DNA of 64,000 bases from UBA5499 sp002426275 (GTDB lineage Bacteria > Bacillota > DTU084). The notes beneath the pieces are model-generated. The model had not been told where the DNA came from. It made no database searches and was given only the letters and a program-made list of their open reading frames with translations. The stretch covers positions 28,336 through 92,335 of the forward strand of contig CALASN010000164.1 of the NCBI GenBank assembly GCA_937888735.1, written 5' to 3'. This document shows, one piece after another, positions 10,299 through 20,148 of this stretch; position 1 is the stretch's first letter, and every line of letters begins with the position of its first letter. A program made the position numbers and the translations under genes.

Positions 10299-11276
10299 AT
10301 GAATAAGAACATTTTAGTTGGAGACGCGATTCCTAACATGCCGTGGGAAGACAGACCCAAGGATTCCCAGGAGATTATCTGGCGTTCCCGCAGGAACCCA
10401 ATTATCCCCAGAGATCTTATTCTCTCGGCCAACAGCATTTTCAACAGCGCGGTTGTGCCTTTCCAAGGCCGGTTTGCCGGCGTCTTTCGCTGCGATGACA
10501 AAGCGCGGGACATGAACCTGCACAAAGGCTTCAGCGAAGACGGCGTCAAGTGGAGGCTGTCCGAAGAGGCCATCTCCTTCAACTGCGAAGCTCCGGAGAT
10601 CAAATATACCCACGGCTATGATCCCAGGGCTGTTTTCATTGAAGACCGGTATTATATTACCTGGTGCAACGTTTACTGCGGCCAGCCCACCGTCGGCGTG
10701 GGCTATACTTTCGACTTTGAAGAGTTCCATCAGCTGGAGAACGCCTTTTTGCCGTTTAACCGCAACGGGGTCTTGTTCCCCCGCAGGATCAACGGCGCCT
10801 ACGCGATGCTCAGCCGCCCCAGCGACAGCGGGCATACGCCTTTCGGAGATATTTTTTATAGCCAAAGCCCGGACATGATCCACTGGGGGCATCACAGATT
10901 GGTGATGCGTCCCACAGAAGGCTGGCAGAGCACCAAGATCGGGGCGGGCCCGATTCCAATCGAAACCGCCGAAGGTTGGCTTTTGCTCTACCACGGAGTG
11001 CTGACCTCCTGCAATGGTTTCGTCTACAGCTTTGGCGTAGCCCTTTTAGATTTGGAAGAACCTTGGCGGGTGCTGCACAGGTCCAAGCAATACCTGCTTT
11101 CACCGCAAGCGCTCTACGAGTGCGTGGGCGACGTGCCGAATGTTGTTTTTCCGTGCGCCGCGCTGTGCGACGCGGACAGCGGCAGGATCGCGATTTACTA
11201 TGGCGCTGCGGACACGGTGACAGCGCTGGCTTTCACCACGGCTGATGCGCTTTTAGACTTTGCAAAGAGCAAATAG
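10299..11276 (+). CDS. GH130-family beta-mannoside phosphorylase-like enzyme
   Basis: 325 residues, close to the family length. GH130 hallmarks are visible: [19 protein letters not shown] near residue 45, GYDPRA containing the family's catalytic aspartate (D108), [26 protein letters not shown] and LLLYHGV. GH130 phosphorylases split beta-mannosides with phosphate in the cytoplasm, giving mannose 1-phosphate. The basic residues in NRNG, KIGAG and YHG positions fit phosphate binding, which favours a phosphorylase over the hydrolytic subgroups; this last point is inference. It follows the sugar-binding protein by 58 nt with SD AAGGAGAG, suggesting an uptake-and-breakdown unit for a mannose-containing oligosaccharide. 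Confidence 0.85.
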   Translation: MNKNILVGDAIPNMPWEDRPKDSQEIIWRSRRNPIIPRDLILSANSIFNSAVVPFQGRFAGVFRCDDKARDMNLHKGFSEDGVKWRLSEEAISFNCEAPEIKYTHGYDPRAVFIEDRYYITWCNVYCGQPTVGVGYTFDFEEFHQLENAFLPFNRNGVLFPRRINGAYAMLSRPSDSGHTPFGDIFYSQSPDMIHWGHHRLVMRPTEGWQSTKIGAGPIPIETAEGWLLLYHGVLTSCNGFVYSFGVALLDLEEPWRVLHRSKQYLLSPQALYECVGDVPNVVFPCAALCDADSGRIAIYYGAADTVTALAFTTADALLDFAKSK

Positions 11277-11313
11277 CCGAGGGCGCAGAAAGCGCTATTA
11301 AAGTGAGATTTGC

Positions 11314-11357
11314 AGAGAGCTTCCGACTAAAAAGCCGCGGAAGCTCTCTTCTTTTTT
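11314..11357 (+). terminator. Rho-independent terminator between GH130 and MFS genes
   Basis: AGAGAGCTTCC (11314-11324) pairs with GGAAGCTCTCT (11339-11349), followed by CTTTTTT. The stem overlaps the 3' end of the convergent MFS gene, whose stop lies in the loop. It would end transcription of the GH130 operon. Confidence 0.8.
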
Positions 11358-12520
11358 GCGGTGGAGCTCCAAAGCCATAAGAGAAAAGTCAGCGTCAAGA
11401 CAGCTAAAGAGCTGCTCCAAAAGGTAGCGCTCAAGCCCCACCGGTCCGCAGCCGCGCCTGCCAGGAGAGGCGCCACAAGCCCTCCCAGGTTGATTACCGC
11501 CTGCTCGATGCCATAGGCCCGGCCGCGAAACTCCTCGGGCACGTCCCGGGCGATCATGGAGGCGGCGGAGGGAGTGACTGCTGCCAGGAAAAAGCCGTAG
11601 CTGAGATACATCACGGAGAATTTCCCAATTGTGTTCATGAACGCTGAGAACAGCAAAAAAAGCGAGGAGCCGCAAAGCCCCCAAAAGGCAACCCCGGCGT
11701 ATGATTTTCGCTCGGCCAGCCTGTTCCAGGGATAAGCGCTGAGCACAAAGGCCAGCCCGGGCAGGGAGAAGACTACCCCCGCCAGCCACGGCGGGCCCTG
11801 GGGACTCAGTTTGGCAAGGTGCAGGGTGAGCAGAGGCTGCACTGCCAAAGAAATTGCGGTGCCCAAGAACACCAGCCCTAAGGCTAAGAGCAAGACAGGT
11901 TGTTTTCCAGCCAGGCAGAGATCTTCCCAGAGGCTGGTTTCTTTGCCGGCCACAGGTTTTTGGCGCTCTTCCACCAGAAAAATCACCAAGATAGTTGACA
12001 GCAGTACGGAAAGGCCGGAGACGCGCATGGCGCCGCGATAACCGAACTGCGCGGCTAATAAGCCTCCCATGGCCGGGCCGGCGATGGTGCCTGCGGCGTT
12101 GGCGGTCTGGACGATGGAGACAAATCTCCCTGCCAAAACCGGAGGGGTGTTGGTTGCCACCAGCGCGATCGCTCCAGGCACAAAGCCGGTGAGGACTCCA
12201 TTGAGGAAGCGGGTCACAGCGACCTGCCAGGGTGCCTGACACAGGCTCATGGCAAAATAAATAGCAGTAAGGCAGAAGCCGGCTCGCACAACCATCGGTT
12301 TGCGGCCTTTGCTGTCGCCGATTTTCCCCCAAAACGGCTGCATGATAATGGCGGCGCCATAGTTCAGCGCAAAGACAAAGCTGGACCACGCGGCCACCTG
12401 AGCGCCGACCCCAAGTTCCCGCAAAAACTGGGGCATGAAGGGAATTACTTGGTTCCAACTGCTTGACGCCAAAAAGTTGGTCAAAGACAGGACAAACAGA
12501 TTTTTTTGGTAATAATTCAT
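11327..12520 (-). CDS. MFS transporter, 12-helix type
   Basis: 397 residues, with an AAGGTG SD 5 nt before ATG. About twelve hydrophobic segments are visible. The signature between helices 2 and 3 reads GKIGDSKGRKP, the expected G-x-x-x-D-x-x-G-R-K pattern, and a weaker repeat RGRAYGIEQ lies in the second half. It resembles the multidrug/sugar-efflux branch (YycB/TetA-like), with a helix-5 motif containing GPAMGGLLA. It sits upstream of and in the same direction as nothing else, 49 nt from the LacI gene, which is probably its transcriptional partner. Export of a sugar or drug is inferred; the substrate is unknown. Confidence 0.85.
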   Translation of the reverse strand: MNYYQKNLFVLSLTNFLASSSWNQVIPFMPQFLRELGVGAQVAAWSSFVFALNYGAAIIMQPFWGKIGDSKGRKPMVVRAGFCLTAIYFAMSLCQAPWQVAVTRFLNGVLTGFVPGAIALVATNTPPVLAGRFVSIVQTANAAGTIAGPAMGGLLAAQFGYRGAMRVSGLSVLLSTILVIFLVEERQKPVAGKETSLWEDLCLAGKQPVLLLALGLVFLGTAISLAVQPLLTLHLAKLSPQGPPWLAGVVFSLPGLAFVLSAYPWNRLAERKSYAGVAFWGLCGSSLFLLFSAFMNTIGKFSVMYLSYGFFLAAVTPSAASMIARDVPEEFRGRAYGIEQAVINLGGLVAPLLAGAAADRWGLSATFWSSSLAVLTLTFLLWLWSSTAKKKRASAAF

Positions 12521-12569
12521 TTTTTCACCTTAATTGCTAAATCTCCTTCCAGAGCAAAAGGGGAAGAGC

Positions 12570-13556
12570 TCAGCCTCCCGAAGATTCTCTGATGATCAAT
12601 TTGGTGGGAGCGAGAATCTTTAAGGGTTCGGAGTCGCTTTGTAAAAGCGCCAGGAGCCTTTGCGCGCCGAGGGCGCCGATCAGCCGTTTGGGAACGCAGA
12701 CTGTGGACAGCGGCGGCTGGCTGTGCGCGGAAAAAGGGCTCTCTCCGAACCCGATGATCGCCAGATCCGCGGGGATCCTTTTGCCCATGGCCTGGGCTTG
12801 GCGCATGGCGCCTAGAGCCATTATGTCGTCGCCGACGAAAACCGCGCTGAGAGCAGGATTTCGTTCTAAAAGTTTCGCTATTTGCGAGGCGCCGCCTTCG
12901 GTTGTGAAATCTCCCTCTGCGCAGAGCGAAGGCTCAAACGCCAGTCCGCCTTCCGATAAAGCTTGGCGATACCCGGCCAGTTTTGCCGCGCTGGTATGGG
13001 TACGGGACCAACCGTTGACGAACCCTATTTTCCTGTGACCCAGCTCTAAAAGATGCCGGGAGGCCCAATAGGCGCCTTTCTGATTATCTGCCAACACGCA
13101 GTTCAAATCTAAGGTGGGGTGTTCGGTATAAAGGAGGACTAAAGGAAGCTTCTGGCAGACTAGTTTCTCCACCAGCCGGTCCGAGATGGAGCCGCCGATG
13201 ACCAGGAGTCTCTCGATGTTGCCCTCTTCCACCATGGGAGGCGCCTGCGCGTTCAGCCCATCGATGATGTGGAAGTTCAGCTGGTAATTCTGCTTTGAGA
13301 CAACCTCCTGAATGGCTGAGATTGCTTCCGCAGTGTAATAGCTGCCGCCCCGTTCTTGGGGAGGGGCGTAATAGATTACGCCCAGCTGTCCCGAAACCAA
13401 ACTGCGCTGCTTCTGAAAGTATCCCAGCTCTTTGGCGGCGGCTAAGATTCGTTTCCGGGTAGAGGCGCTCACTCTCCCTTTTTTGTGCAGCACGTTAGAG
13501 ACCGTGGTGATGGAAACGCCGGTCGCTTTGCTGATCTCCCGCATTCCTACAGGCAT
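12570..13556 (-). CDS. LacI-family transcriptional regulator
   Basis: 328 residues. The N-terminal helix-turn-helix reads MREISKATGVSITTVSNVLHKKG, a classical LacI headpiece with hinge-helix RKRILAAAKELGY. A periplasmic-binding-protein-like sensor domain follows (GRSISDRLV-like region, GHRKIGFVNG, AVFVGDDIMALGAM, IIGFGESPF). Start ATG lies 9 nt after GAGGAG. It is divergent from the frame-broken glycosidase/isomerase operon, whose promoter is flanked by repeated TTTAAGC half-sites, and is probably a sugar-responsive repressor of that operon and of itself. Confidence 0.9.
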   Translation of the reverse strand: MPVGMREISKATGVSITTVSNVLHKKGRVSASTRKRILAAAKELGYFQKQRSLVSGQLGVIYYAPPQERGGSYYTAEAISAIQEVVSKQNYQLNFHIIDGLNAQAPPMVEEGNIERLLVIGGSISDRLVEKLVCQKLPLVLLYTEHPTLDLNCVLADNQKGAYWASRHLLELGHRKIGFVNGWSRTHTSAAKLAGYRQALSEGGLAFEPSLCAEGDFTTEGGASQIAKLLERNPALSAVFVGDDIMALGAMRQAQAMGKRIPADLAIIGFGESPFSAHSQPPLSTVCVPKRLIGALGAQRLLALLQSDSEPLKILAPTKLIIRESSGG

Positions 13557-13620
13557 TTTTCTCGCTCCTCAAATAGACTGCTTCCATAATAAACCTTTTC
13601 GCCGCTTTTTGTCAACCAGA

Positions 13621-13708
13621 TTTAAGCGAAGGAAACAAGGGGAAGCAGCTTTAATTTTGCTTAAATGTGATTGACTATTAAATCATATCGTGCTATATTT
13701 AAAGCAAA
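13621..13708 (+). promoter_or_regulatory. sigma-A promoter with three repressor-like half-sites
   Basis: TTGACT (13671-13676), 17-nt spacer, extended TGC-TATATT (13694-13699). Start point is expected near 13706. Around it are three copies of one motif: TTTAAGCGAA (13621-13630), its inverted form TTTTGCTTAAA (13655-13665), and TTTAAAGCAAA (13698-13708) over the start point. Position and symmetry suit repression by the divergent LacI protein; binding itself is inferred. Confidence 0.7.
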
Positions 13709-13731
13709 TCGCTGGCAAAGGGAGGATGAAT

Positions 13732-16136
13732 GTGAAAGAATTGGATCGGGTTGTGCTAGAGATGAGCTTGAAACCTTTCCGCAGAACTGAACCGGCTTGG
13801 CTGCGGAAGACTTGTCAGGAGGCATTCCGGCAGTGGGGACCGCTGCTTGCCAAAAGCAAAAGAGCCTCTGTGCTGCTGTGGGTATCCGATGGCAGCGAGC
13901 TGCTCACCTGGCAGGGAGATTTGGCCGCCAGCTTCGAATGGGCAAAATATCTTGGCTTTTGCAATACCATTACCATGCCTACACCGGAAATGAATTCTCG
14001 CCGGAGCGAGTGGCGCGACCATATGCGCCGGCTCCTCCGGTCATGACCTATGAGATTCTCAAGACCATCATCGAGCTTTTGAAACAGACGGCCGAAGCGG
14101 AACTGGGCTTGGAGCTGACAGTTGGCGCCACTTTCGATCCTGGGCCTGAATTTGCTTATTCGCAGTTTAAATATAAAAACCACCCTGAGATCATAGTGGA
14201 CAGATACAACAGTTCCATCGGCGAGACCATAGCTGAGGTGAATCACGCCGCCAAACTGCGCGGCGATTCCGCGCGTTATGCCGCCTTCCCACAGGGAATC
14301 CAAGAGGGAACCGCCTTCGGCACTTTCTTAGGCAAACAGGCGCAAAGCTACTTGACTGCCCTGGGTTTTGACTATCTGTGGCTTTCCAATGGTTTTGGCT
14401 TCACCCCTTATCCGTGGACCATGCTGGGAGACAACTTTGACGGCAGTCAATTCGGCAAGGCTGATTTTGAGAAAGCAAGGCAAACGCTCCTGGCTTTCTG
14501 GGAAGACTTCACTGCTGCCTGTCATTATCCATTGGAGGCGCGAGGAACTAATTTCACCACTGGGATCGATCTGGCAAAAGATTGCATCCCCTTGGCCGAC
14601 TTATATAAATATCTCCCCTTGCCGCCGCCTAATTCCCCCTGGGGAGCTTTGAATTTCGACTTTGGGCTGGAGCTGGCGGGATTCATGTCCAGGATCGCCG
14701 AGACCCCAAAAGGAGATTTCATGTTTCGCTATTACATCAACGATCCTTGGTTTTGGCAAAATCCCTGGTTTGATCTGTACGAAGGCCAGCCTTTTGATCT
14801 CTATTGCCCTTTGGTCACGGCCGGCGTGGACGCTGCGGGCCAGGTGAGAAGCGCGAAGACAATCCAGTTTCTGGCCATAGATACGGCCCGGGGGAAGCTG
14901 CCGGAGAGATGTCCGCGGGAGGTGATTCCGCATCTTCTGCGAGCTGTGGAAGAAGCGCCGGACAACTTTGGGCCTGTGAGCTGGCTTTATCCCTTCGCGG
15001 AATATCACCGGCTCCCAGGAGATTCTCAGCTGGCGTTTTTCGGAGACTTTTTCGTCCGCAGCGCCATCAACAGCGGCTTGCCTCTCAACACGGTGCTTTC
15101 TACTGACACTTTCCGCAAACTCCTGGCGGAGAAAAATGAGCGGCTGTTTGAGACCGTCCTGCTGGCGCCAGTGCCCTGGGACGGCGCTTATGAACGCGAG
15201 CTCTGTCAGTTCATCTCCTCTGGCGGCAAAGTCCTGCTCTACGGGCCGTTCAACGGGGCTGCGGAATTGCGCAGGCTGCTGAACATCTCCCTCAAAGAGC
15301 CCTTGGCAGGGGAAATGGAGCTGGAGCTTTCCCTTGAGACAGACACCTTCCGCGGTCGGGGACCTGACAAATTTAAGCATGATCCTGCAATTTCCGCAGG
15401 CGGCGTCCGCGAGCTTCTGACCGCAGCCGATGGATACACACATGTGGACGCTGTGGCGAGACAAGGAGCGGAGGAGCGGATTTACGCGCTCACGTGCAGC
15501 CGGCCGGACTGGAGAGGCGGCCGAGTAGGCTGGGTGCGGGGCTCCCTGCCGTTTTCGACCAAACGGGAGAGCGGACAAGAGCTGAGAATGCCGAAGAATT
15601 ATCCGCCGGCGTATTTTGACGCCTCTGTGCTGCCCAGATATCAGCTGAGCGCGTTTGGTTACAGATTGCGCCAGGTGCGGGAAGACGCTGCGACTCCCGC
15701 CAGCTTACTTTTGGTTTCCAGACACAACAACAGCTTTGTTTTCTCCGGCTGTCAGACCAACCAGACCACAGAACTGCTTTTGGAATTTCCCGACGGCGCG
15801 CCTGTGATCTCGGGCAGGGAGACGCCGGTTGCCGGCAGGCAGGCGGGTTATGTCTTCTCTCGGACCATCAGGGAAAACTGCCGCCTGTTTGTGGAGCAAA
15901 AGGAGCGGTCCGTGCTCGCCTGTCGGGAGCGGCGGCCTTTCCCGGCAGACAAAGTGCGACGTTTGCTGGTTACAAATTTGCAAGCAGCTACGGTCACGGT
16001 TTTTCCCCCCGGGGACAGAATGGCGGAATTTCTGGCAGAGGAAAATGGAATCCGGCTTGGAGAAGAGAGGCTCCGGCGCCGGAAAGAGAAAATCATCCTG
16101 TACGATATCAACGGCACACTTGAGCTAGCCTGGTGA
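13732..16136 (+). pseudogene. Glycosidase-like protein of about 800 residues, interrupted by one frameshift
   Basis: GTG at 13732 lies 6 nt after GGGAGG, a better distance than ATG 13726, which abuts the SD. The first frame gives KELDRVVLEMSLKPF and runs to FEWAKYLGFCN near 13968, then reads nonsense to a stop at 14046. The -1 frame from about 13965 continues with YHYHAYTGNEFSPERV and stays open to 16136. One missing base, real or from assembly, explains this. The rest shows a barrel-like region with GATFDPGPEFAYS, WLSNGFGF and PWFDLYEGQPFDLYCPL, then an Rossmann-like segment (LPLNTVLSTDTFRKLL, SGGKVLLYGPF) like the amidotransferase-like domain of GH42-type enzymes. No family is recognised. 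It is followed after 12 nt by an intact isomerase-like gene. Confidence 0.7.
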
Positions 16137-16148
16137 GGAGCGAAAAAA

Positions 16149-17591
16149 ATGTTAGAACGAATTGAGATTTCTAAAGGCAGAATCGGCTATTTTCACCTGG
16201 GCCACCAGCCATACTGGCAGCAATTTCCGGAACTGAAAGCGCAGCTCGAGCTGTACGCCTCTCAGTTTAAAGAGAAGCTCATGGCCTTCGGCCAAGCTGA
16301 AATCATCGACGGCGGGCTTGTGGATACAGCCCAAAGAGCCCGGGAGGTGGGAGATTATTTCCGGGCCCAGGGCGTTGATCTGCTTCTGTGTTACGTGACC
16401 ACCTACGCTACCTCCGCCGTGCTGCTTCCTGTGGTGCAACGCTCTGGCGCCGATGTGGTGCTCCTGGGACTGCAGCCGAACTCCCGCATGGATTGTACGG
16501 TCTCCACCACGTTCGATCAACTCTGCCACGATAACGTCACCAGCCTCCCGGAACTGTGCTGCGCGCTTCTGCGAGCCGGGATCAAACCTTTGGACGTCTT
16601 GGTGGGCGCGGCCCAGGGAGACGCCAGAGTGGAGCGGGAGCTATCCCAGTGGCTGGACGCGGCAACAGTGAAGAGAAACGTGACAGACGCCAGGCTCGGC
16701 CTTTTGGGTCACGTTTATGAGGGAATGCTTGATATGCACTCCGATCCCACCATGTTTCACGGCGCCTGGGGCGCGCACATTCAAATGCTGGAGATGTGCG
16801 ATCTCGAGGAAGCGGTCTGTGGCGTCGCAGCCTCCGAGGTCGCAGCAAAGCTCGCTGAAATAAAAGAGGAGTTTGTGTTGGCCCAGCCCAGCCACGACCC
16901 AATCGCGGGGCTCATCTCGCCGGAGGATTTGGACTGGTCCGCGCGGGTAGCTTGCGCTTTAGAAAAATTAATCGGCGCCTACAAGCTGGATGGGATGGCC
17001 TATTATTATAAAGGAAAGGGAGAGTATGAAAAGCTGATTTCCGGGATGATCATCGGCAGCTCGCTGCTCACAGGCAGGGGAATACCCATGGCCGGGGAAC
17101 TGGATCTGAAGACATGCCTCGCCATGCTGATCATGGATCGGCTTGGGTGCGGCGGCTCTTTCTGCGAATTGCATCCTGTGGATTTCGACGACGATATAGT
17201 GCTGGTAGGGCACGACGGACCTGCCCATATCAGGATCAGCGACGCCAAACCTGTGATCCGAAAACTGAAACTCTTCCACGGTAAGCGAGGCTCGGGTCTC
17301 TCAGTGGAATTCAAAGTCCGCACCGGCCCTGTGACCCTTCTGGGACTCACCCAGACCGCCGGCGGCGACTTCAAATTTGTGGCTGCAAAAGGCGAATCGC
17401 TCAAAGGAGAAATTCCTCGCTCCGGCAATACCAACACCCGGGTGCGTTTTGCCACGGGCGTGGCAGAGTTTATCGAAAAATGGTCGCTGGCAGGTCCAAC
17501 CCACCATTTCGCGCTGGGAGCGGGGGATAAGCTCTCCGCTTTGCAAAAGGCGGCGCAAGTTTTGAAAACTGAGTTGGTTGTTGTCTCCTAG
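16149..17591 (+). CDS. L-fucose/L-arabinose isomerase superfamily protein
   Basis: 480 residues; GGAGCG SD before ATG. The N-terminal Rossmann-like region (GRIGYFHLGHQPYW, LLLCYVTTYATSAVLLPVVQ, VVLLGLQPN) and the C-terminal half (GIPMAGELDLKTCLAML, FCELHPVDFDDDIVLVGHDGPAH, GPTHHFALG) match L-arabinose/L-fucose isomerase-like proteins. Candidate metal ligands are the E of GELDL, the acidic cluster before GHDG, the H of PAH and the H of THHF. It would interconvert aldose and ketose, but the real sugar is not predictable. It is the second gene of the LacI-adjacent operon. Confidence 0.8.
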   Translation: MLERIEISKGRIGYFHLGHQPYWQQFPELKAQLELYASQFKEKLMAFGQAEIIDGGLVDTAQRAREVGDYFRAQGVDLLLCYVTTYATSAVLLPVVQRSGADVVLLGLQPNSRMDCTVSTTFDQLCHDNVTSLPELCCALLRAGIKPLDVLVGAAQGDARVERELSQWLDAATVKRNVTDARLGLLGHVYEGMLDMHSDPTMFHGAWGAHIQMLEMCDLEEAVCGVAASEVAAKLAEIKEEFVLAQPSHDPIAGLISPEDLDWSARVACALEKLIGAYKLDGMAYYYKGKGEYEKLISGMIIGSSLLTGRGIPMAGELDLKTCLAMLIMDRLGCGGSFCELHPVDFDDDIVLVGHDGPAHIRISDAKPVIRKLKLFHGKRGSGLSVEFKVRTGPVTLLGLTQTAGGDFKFVAAKGESLKGEIPRSGNTNTRVRFATGVAEFIEKWSLAGPTHHFALGAGDKLSALQKAAQVLKTELVVVS

Positions 17592-17663
17592 CAACCTCCC
17601 AAGCCTAAGCCGGTGGCAAGCTGGCCGCTTTTATGCTAAGATAAGCGGAGAGGTGATTTTGCT

Positions 17664-20129
17664 TTGCGGATAACTTTTTGCGGCGGCGCCGGTGAGGTAG
17701 GCGCCAGCTGCTATTTGGTGGAGGCGGAAGGAAAGCGGATCCTTCTGGACTGCGGCGTCAGAATGGGCAATGCCAAAGACCCCTTGCCGGACTTCAGACT
17801 GATCCAAGAGCATGGCGGGGTAGACGCCGTCGTGCTCAGTCACGCGCATTTGGACCACAGCGGCGCTCTGCCCATTATCAGTCGGGAATATCCCCAGGCT
17901 CCAATCTTCATGACCCACGCCACTAAGGATTTGGTGCGGGCGCTGCTCTACGACAGCCTCAAGATCATGGCTCAGGAAGAGGAGATTCCCATCTATGCGG
18001 AAAAACACGTAGAGCTGATGCTCAAACGCATAGTCTGTTATTCTCCGCAGACGTACTTCACGGTGCCGGACAGCGGGATTCAGCTGTCTTTTTATCAGGC
18101 GGGCCATATTTTGGGCGCAGCTGCCGTGGAGCTTAAAAGCGCCGAGGGAACGCTTTTTTTCTCCGGCGATATTTCTTTTGCCAGGCAACATACTGTGGGA
18201 GGCGCCGCCATAGGGAAACTGAGGCCGGATGTGGCCGTCTTTGAATCCACCTACGGCGACAAGCTTCACGCTAACAGACAAGGAGAAGAGTTGCGCCTGG
18301 TGGAAACAGTGAAAGAGGCGATAGCCTCCGGAGGAAAAGTGCTGATCCCGGCCTTCGCCCTGGGACGGGCTCAGGAAGTGATCATGATCCTTCAGCGAGC
18401 GATGAATAAGGGAATTTTCCCCGAGTGTCAGGTATGGGTTGACGGCATGGTGCGGGAGATTTGCAGAGTTTACCGGCTCAACCCCAACTACCTGCCGGAG
18501 CGGTTGGCCAAGCGGGTGTGGAGAGAGGGAGAGATTTTTTTCAGCGAGCGGATCCAGCCTGTGACCAACCCGGAAATGCGGCGGGAGATCGCAGAGGGGA
18601 AGGACCCTTGCGTGATCATCTCCTCCAGCGGCATGCTCAGCGGCGGGCCCAGCCAGTATTACGCCCAGAAGTTGGCGCCGGGGGAAGACAACCTCATCGC
18701 CATTACCGGCTATCAAGATGAGGAGGCGCCCGGCAGAGGACTTTTAGACTTAATGAACTCCCCGGGCGAGAGGCGGCTGTCCATCGGCCAGCTCAGCTTG
18801 CCCGTGGCCTCGCGAATCGAAAAATATAATCTTTCGGCCCATGCGGACAGGGGAGAACTGATAAATCTCGCTCACGCCCTCTCACCGAGAAGGATTTTCT
18901 TAGTGCATGGTGAAAGAGAGATCACCGAAACCTTTGGCAGGCTCCTGCAATCCGAAATTTGGGGGCAGGTGGAACTGCCGGCGAACGGTCAGAGCGTAGA
19001 GCTTGATGTGCGCAATCCCAGAAAACAGCGGCAACGGCTCCAGATTCCCTGCTTGCTGCGAGACGAGCTTCCGGAGGAAGACGATTTGCAACTTCTCTGG
19101 GAGCATCTTTTGGCGCACGATTATCTTTTTCCCAGCAGTCCGGAGCAGCTCTTGGGGATCTGGCAGGAGCGAGCCGCCGGCGAAGAGCAGGTTAAGGCCA
19201 TGTTCTCATTGCTTTCCGGCTCTCCCTACTTTCAGCAAGACCCCAGGCGTCCGTTTTTGTTTAGGCCTCTTTCTCCCGCGGAGCTCGAGCCTCAAGAAGC
19301 GGGGCCCATGGAGGTGAACAGGATGCTGGCTCTGGCGGACGAGTATTTCCCCGCAGACAGCGGCCTTTATAAGAAAGGCGCCCGCCTGGAGGAAGGAAAA
19401 GTTCTCCTCACCTTTAAATTTCCCCGTCTGGCCAGGGAGAAATATCAAAGGCAGCTGGCAGAGTTCCAAGAGGCCACGGGCTGGGAAGTCCAGCTCAATG
19501 AGAATTGCAACCTGCAGGCCGCGCAAGAAGTTTTGCGAAGCCTTTTGCCCCAGTCCGCGCAGCTTTTGAAATTTTCCTACTATCCGGAAGAGGAGGCTTT
19601 CCGCGCCACCTTGACGGAGGAGCTTCCGGCAGAGCCGGCAGCCGAGTTTTACCGGCAAACAGGCCACAGGCTGGCTGGTCAGGTCCGGGCGCCGCAAAAG
19701 CTGGAACTGACCGGCGCCGGCCCCACCGAGCCGTTGGAGCAGAACCAGGCTTTCGCGCTGCTCGATCAAGCCTTCCTGGGCCAACCGGATCAGCCCCACA
19801 AGAAGAGCCTGAAGCATGATCAAAACGGACGTTATATCGAACTGGCCTTCCTCACGCCCCAGGTGGGAGAAAAGTACAGGGAACTTTTGGACCGGCTGGA
19901 ATGCAGGACTCTCTGGCAGCTGAAGATTAGTCCCGCCGTGAATCAAGCGGCGCTTCTGAGCCTGGCCAGAGAGACGGTGGAACAGGCGGGCGGCGTGTTG
20001 AAGAAAAACCCTTCCTACATTGCGGCGCAAAAGAAGATTAGAATCTCGCTGGAGGCGCCTTTGCCCCGAGCGGAGCAAACCGCCGCGGAATTTTGGCGTC
20101 TGACCGGAATCACCCTTGAACTTAATTGA
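17664..20129 (+). CDS. Metallo-beta-lactamase/beta-CASP ribonuclease with duplicated C-terminal module
   Basis: TTG start 9-12 nt after GAGAGGTG; 821 residues. The core (1-430) carries all beta-CASP motifs: SHAHLDHSG (motif 2), SGDIS (motif 4), STYGD, PAFALGRAQE (motif A region), SSSGMLSGGPSQYY, SAHADR (motif B) and VHGE (motif C). Family members are zinc-dependent RNA endo/exonucleases (CPSF73/RNase J relatives). Single-domain homologues are about 450-550 residues. The extra part here includes a helical spacer (about 445-545) and two mutually similar units, 549-672 and 691-821, each with an aligned LxxADxxF/LLDQAF start, a (A/G)EKYxxxL helix and an AAEF(Y/W)RxTG end. These may bind RNA. It lies 20 nt upstream of the GH42 gene. 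Confidence 0.88.
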   Translation: MRITFCGGAGEVGASCYLVEAEGKRILLDCGVRMGNAKDPLPDFRLIQEHGGVDAVVLSHAHLDHSGALPIISREYPQAPIFMTHATKDLVRALLYDSLKIMAQEEEIPIYAEKHVELMLKRIVCYSPQTYFTVPDSGIQLSFYQAGHILGAAAVELKSAEGTLFFSGDISFARQHTVGGAAIGKLRPDVAVFESTYGDKLHANRQGEELRLVETVKEAIASGGKVLIPAFALGRAQEVIMILQRAMNKGIFPECQVWVDGMVREICRVYRLNPNYLPERLAKRVWREGEIFFSERIQPVTNPEMRREIAEGKDPCVIISSSGMLSGGPSQYYAQKLAPGEDNLIAITGYQDEEAPGRGLLDLMNSPGERRLSIGQLSLPVASRIEKYNLSAHADRGELINLAHALSPRRIFLVHGEREITETFGRLLQSEIWGQVELPANGQSVELDVRNPRKQRQRLQIPCLLRDELPEEDDLQLLWEHLLAHDYLFPSSPEQLLGIWQERAAGEEQVKAMFSLLSGSPYFQQDPRRPFLFRPLSPAELEPQEAGPMEVNRMLALADEYFPADSGLYKKGARLEEGKVLLTFKFPRLAREKYQRQLAEFQEATGWEVQLNENCNLQAAQEVLRSLLPQSAQLLKFSYYPEEEAFRATLTEELPAEPAAEFYRQTGHRLAGQVRAPQKLELTGAGPTEPLEQNQAFALLDQAFLGQPDQPHKKSLKHDQNGRYIELAFLTPQVGEKYRELLDRLECRTLWQLKISPAVNQAALLSLARETVEQAGGVLKKNPSYIAAQKKIRISLEAPLPRAEQTAAEFWRLTGITLELN

Positions 20130-20148
20130 GAAAAAGGAGCTGAGCAGG

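Noticed and set aside
11298..12458. 386-codon minus-strand frame overlapping the MFS gene
   Set aside because: It is the same strand in another frame; arginine-rich, low-complexity composition without membrane pattern, while the MFS frame has all motifs.
13940..13980. Programmed -1 frameshift in the glycosidase-like gene
   Set aside because: No X-XXY-YYZ slippery heptamer in the right phase was seen; a single missing base is simpler.
17591..17650. Terminator after the isomerase-like gene
   Set aside because: The AAGC...GCTT arms do not pair continuously, so only a poor stem forms.
17631..18716. 361-codon frame antisense to the beta-CASP gene
   Set aside because: Composition follows from codon bias of the real gene, no SD or family match.
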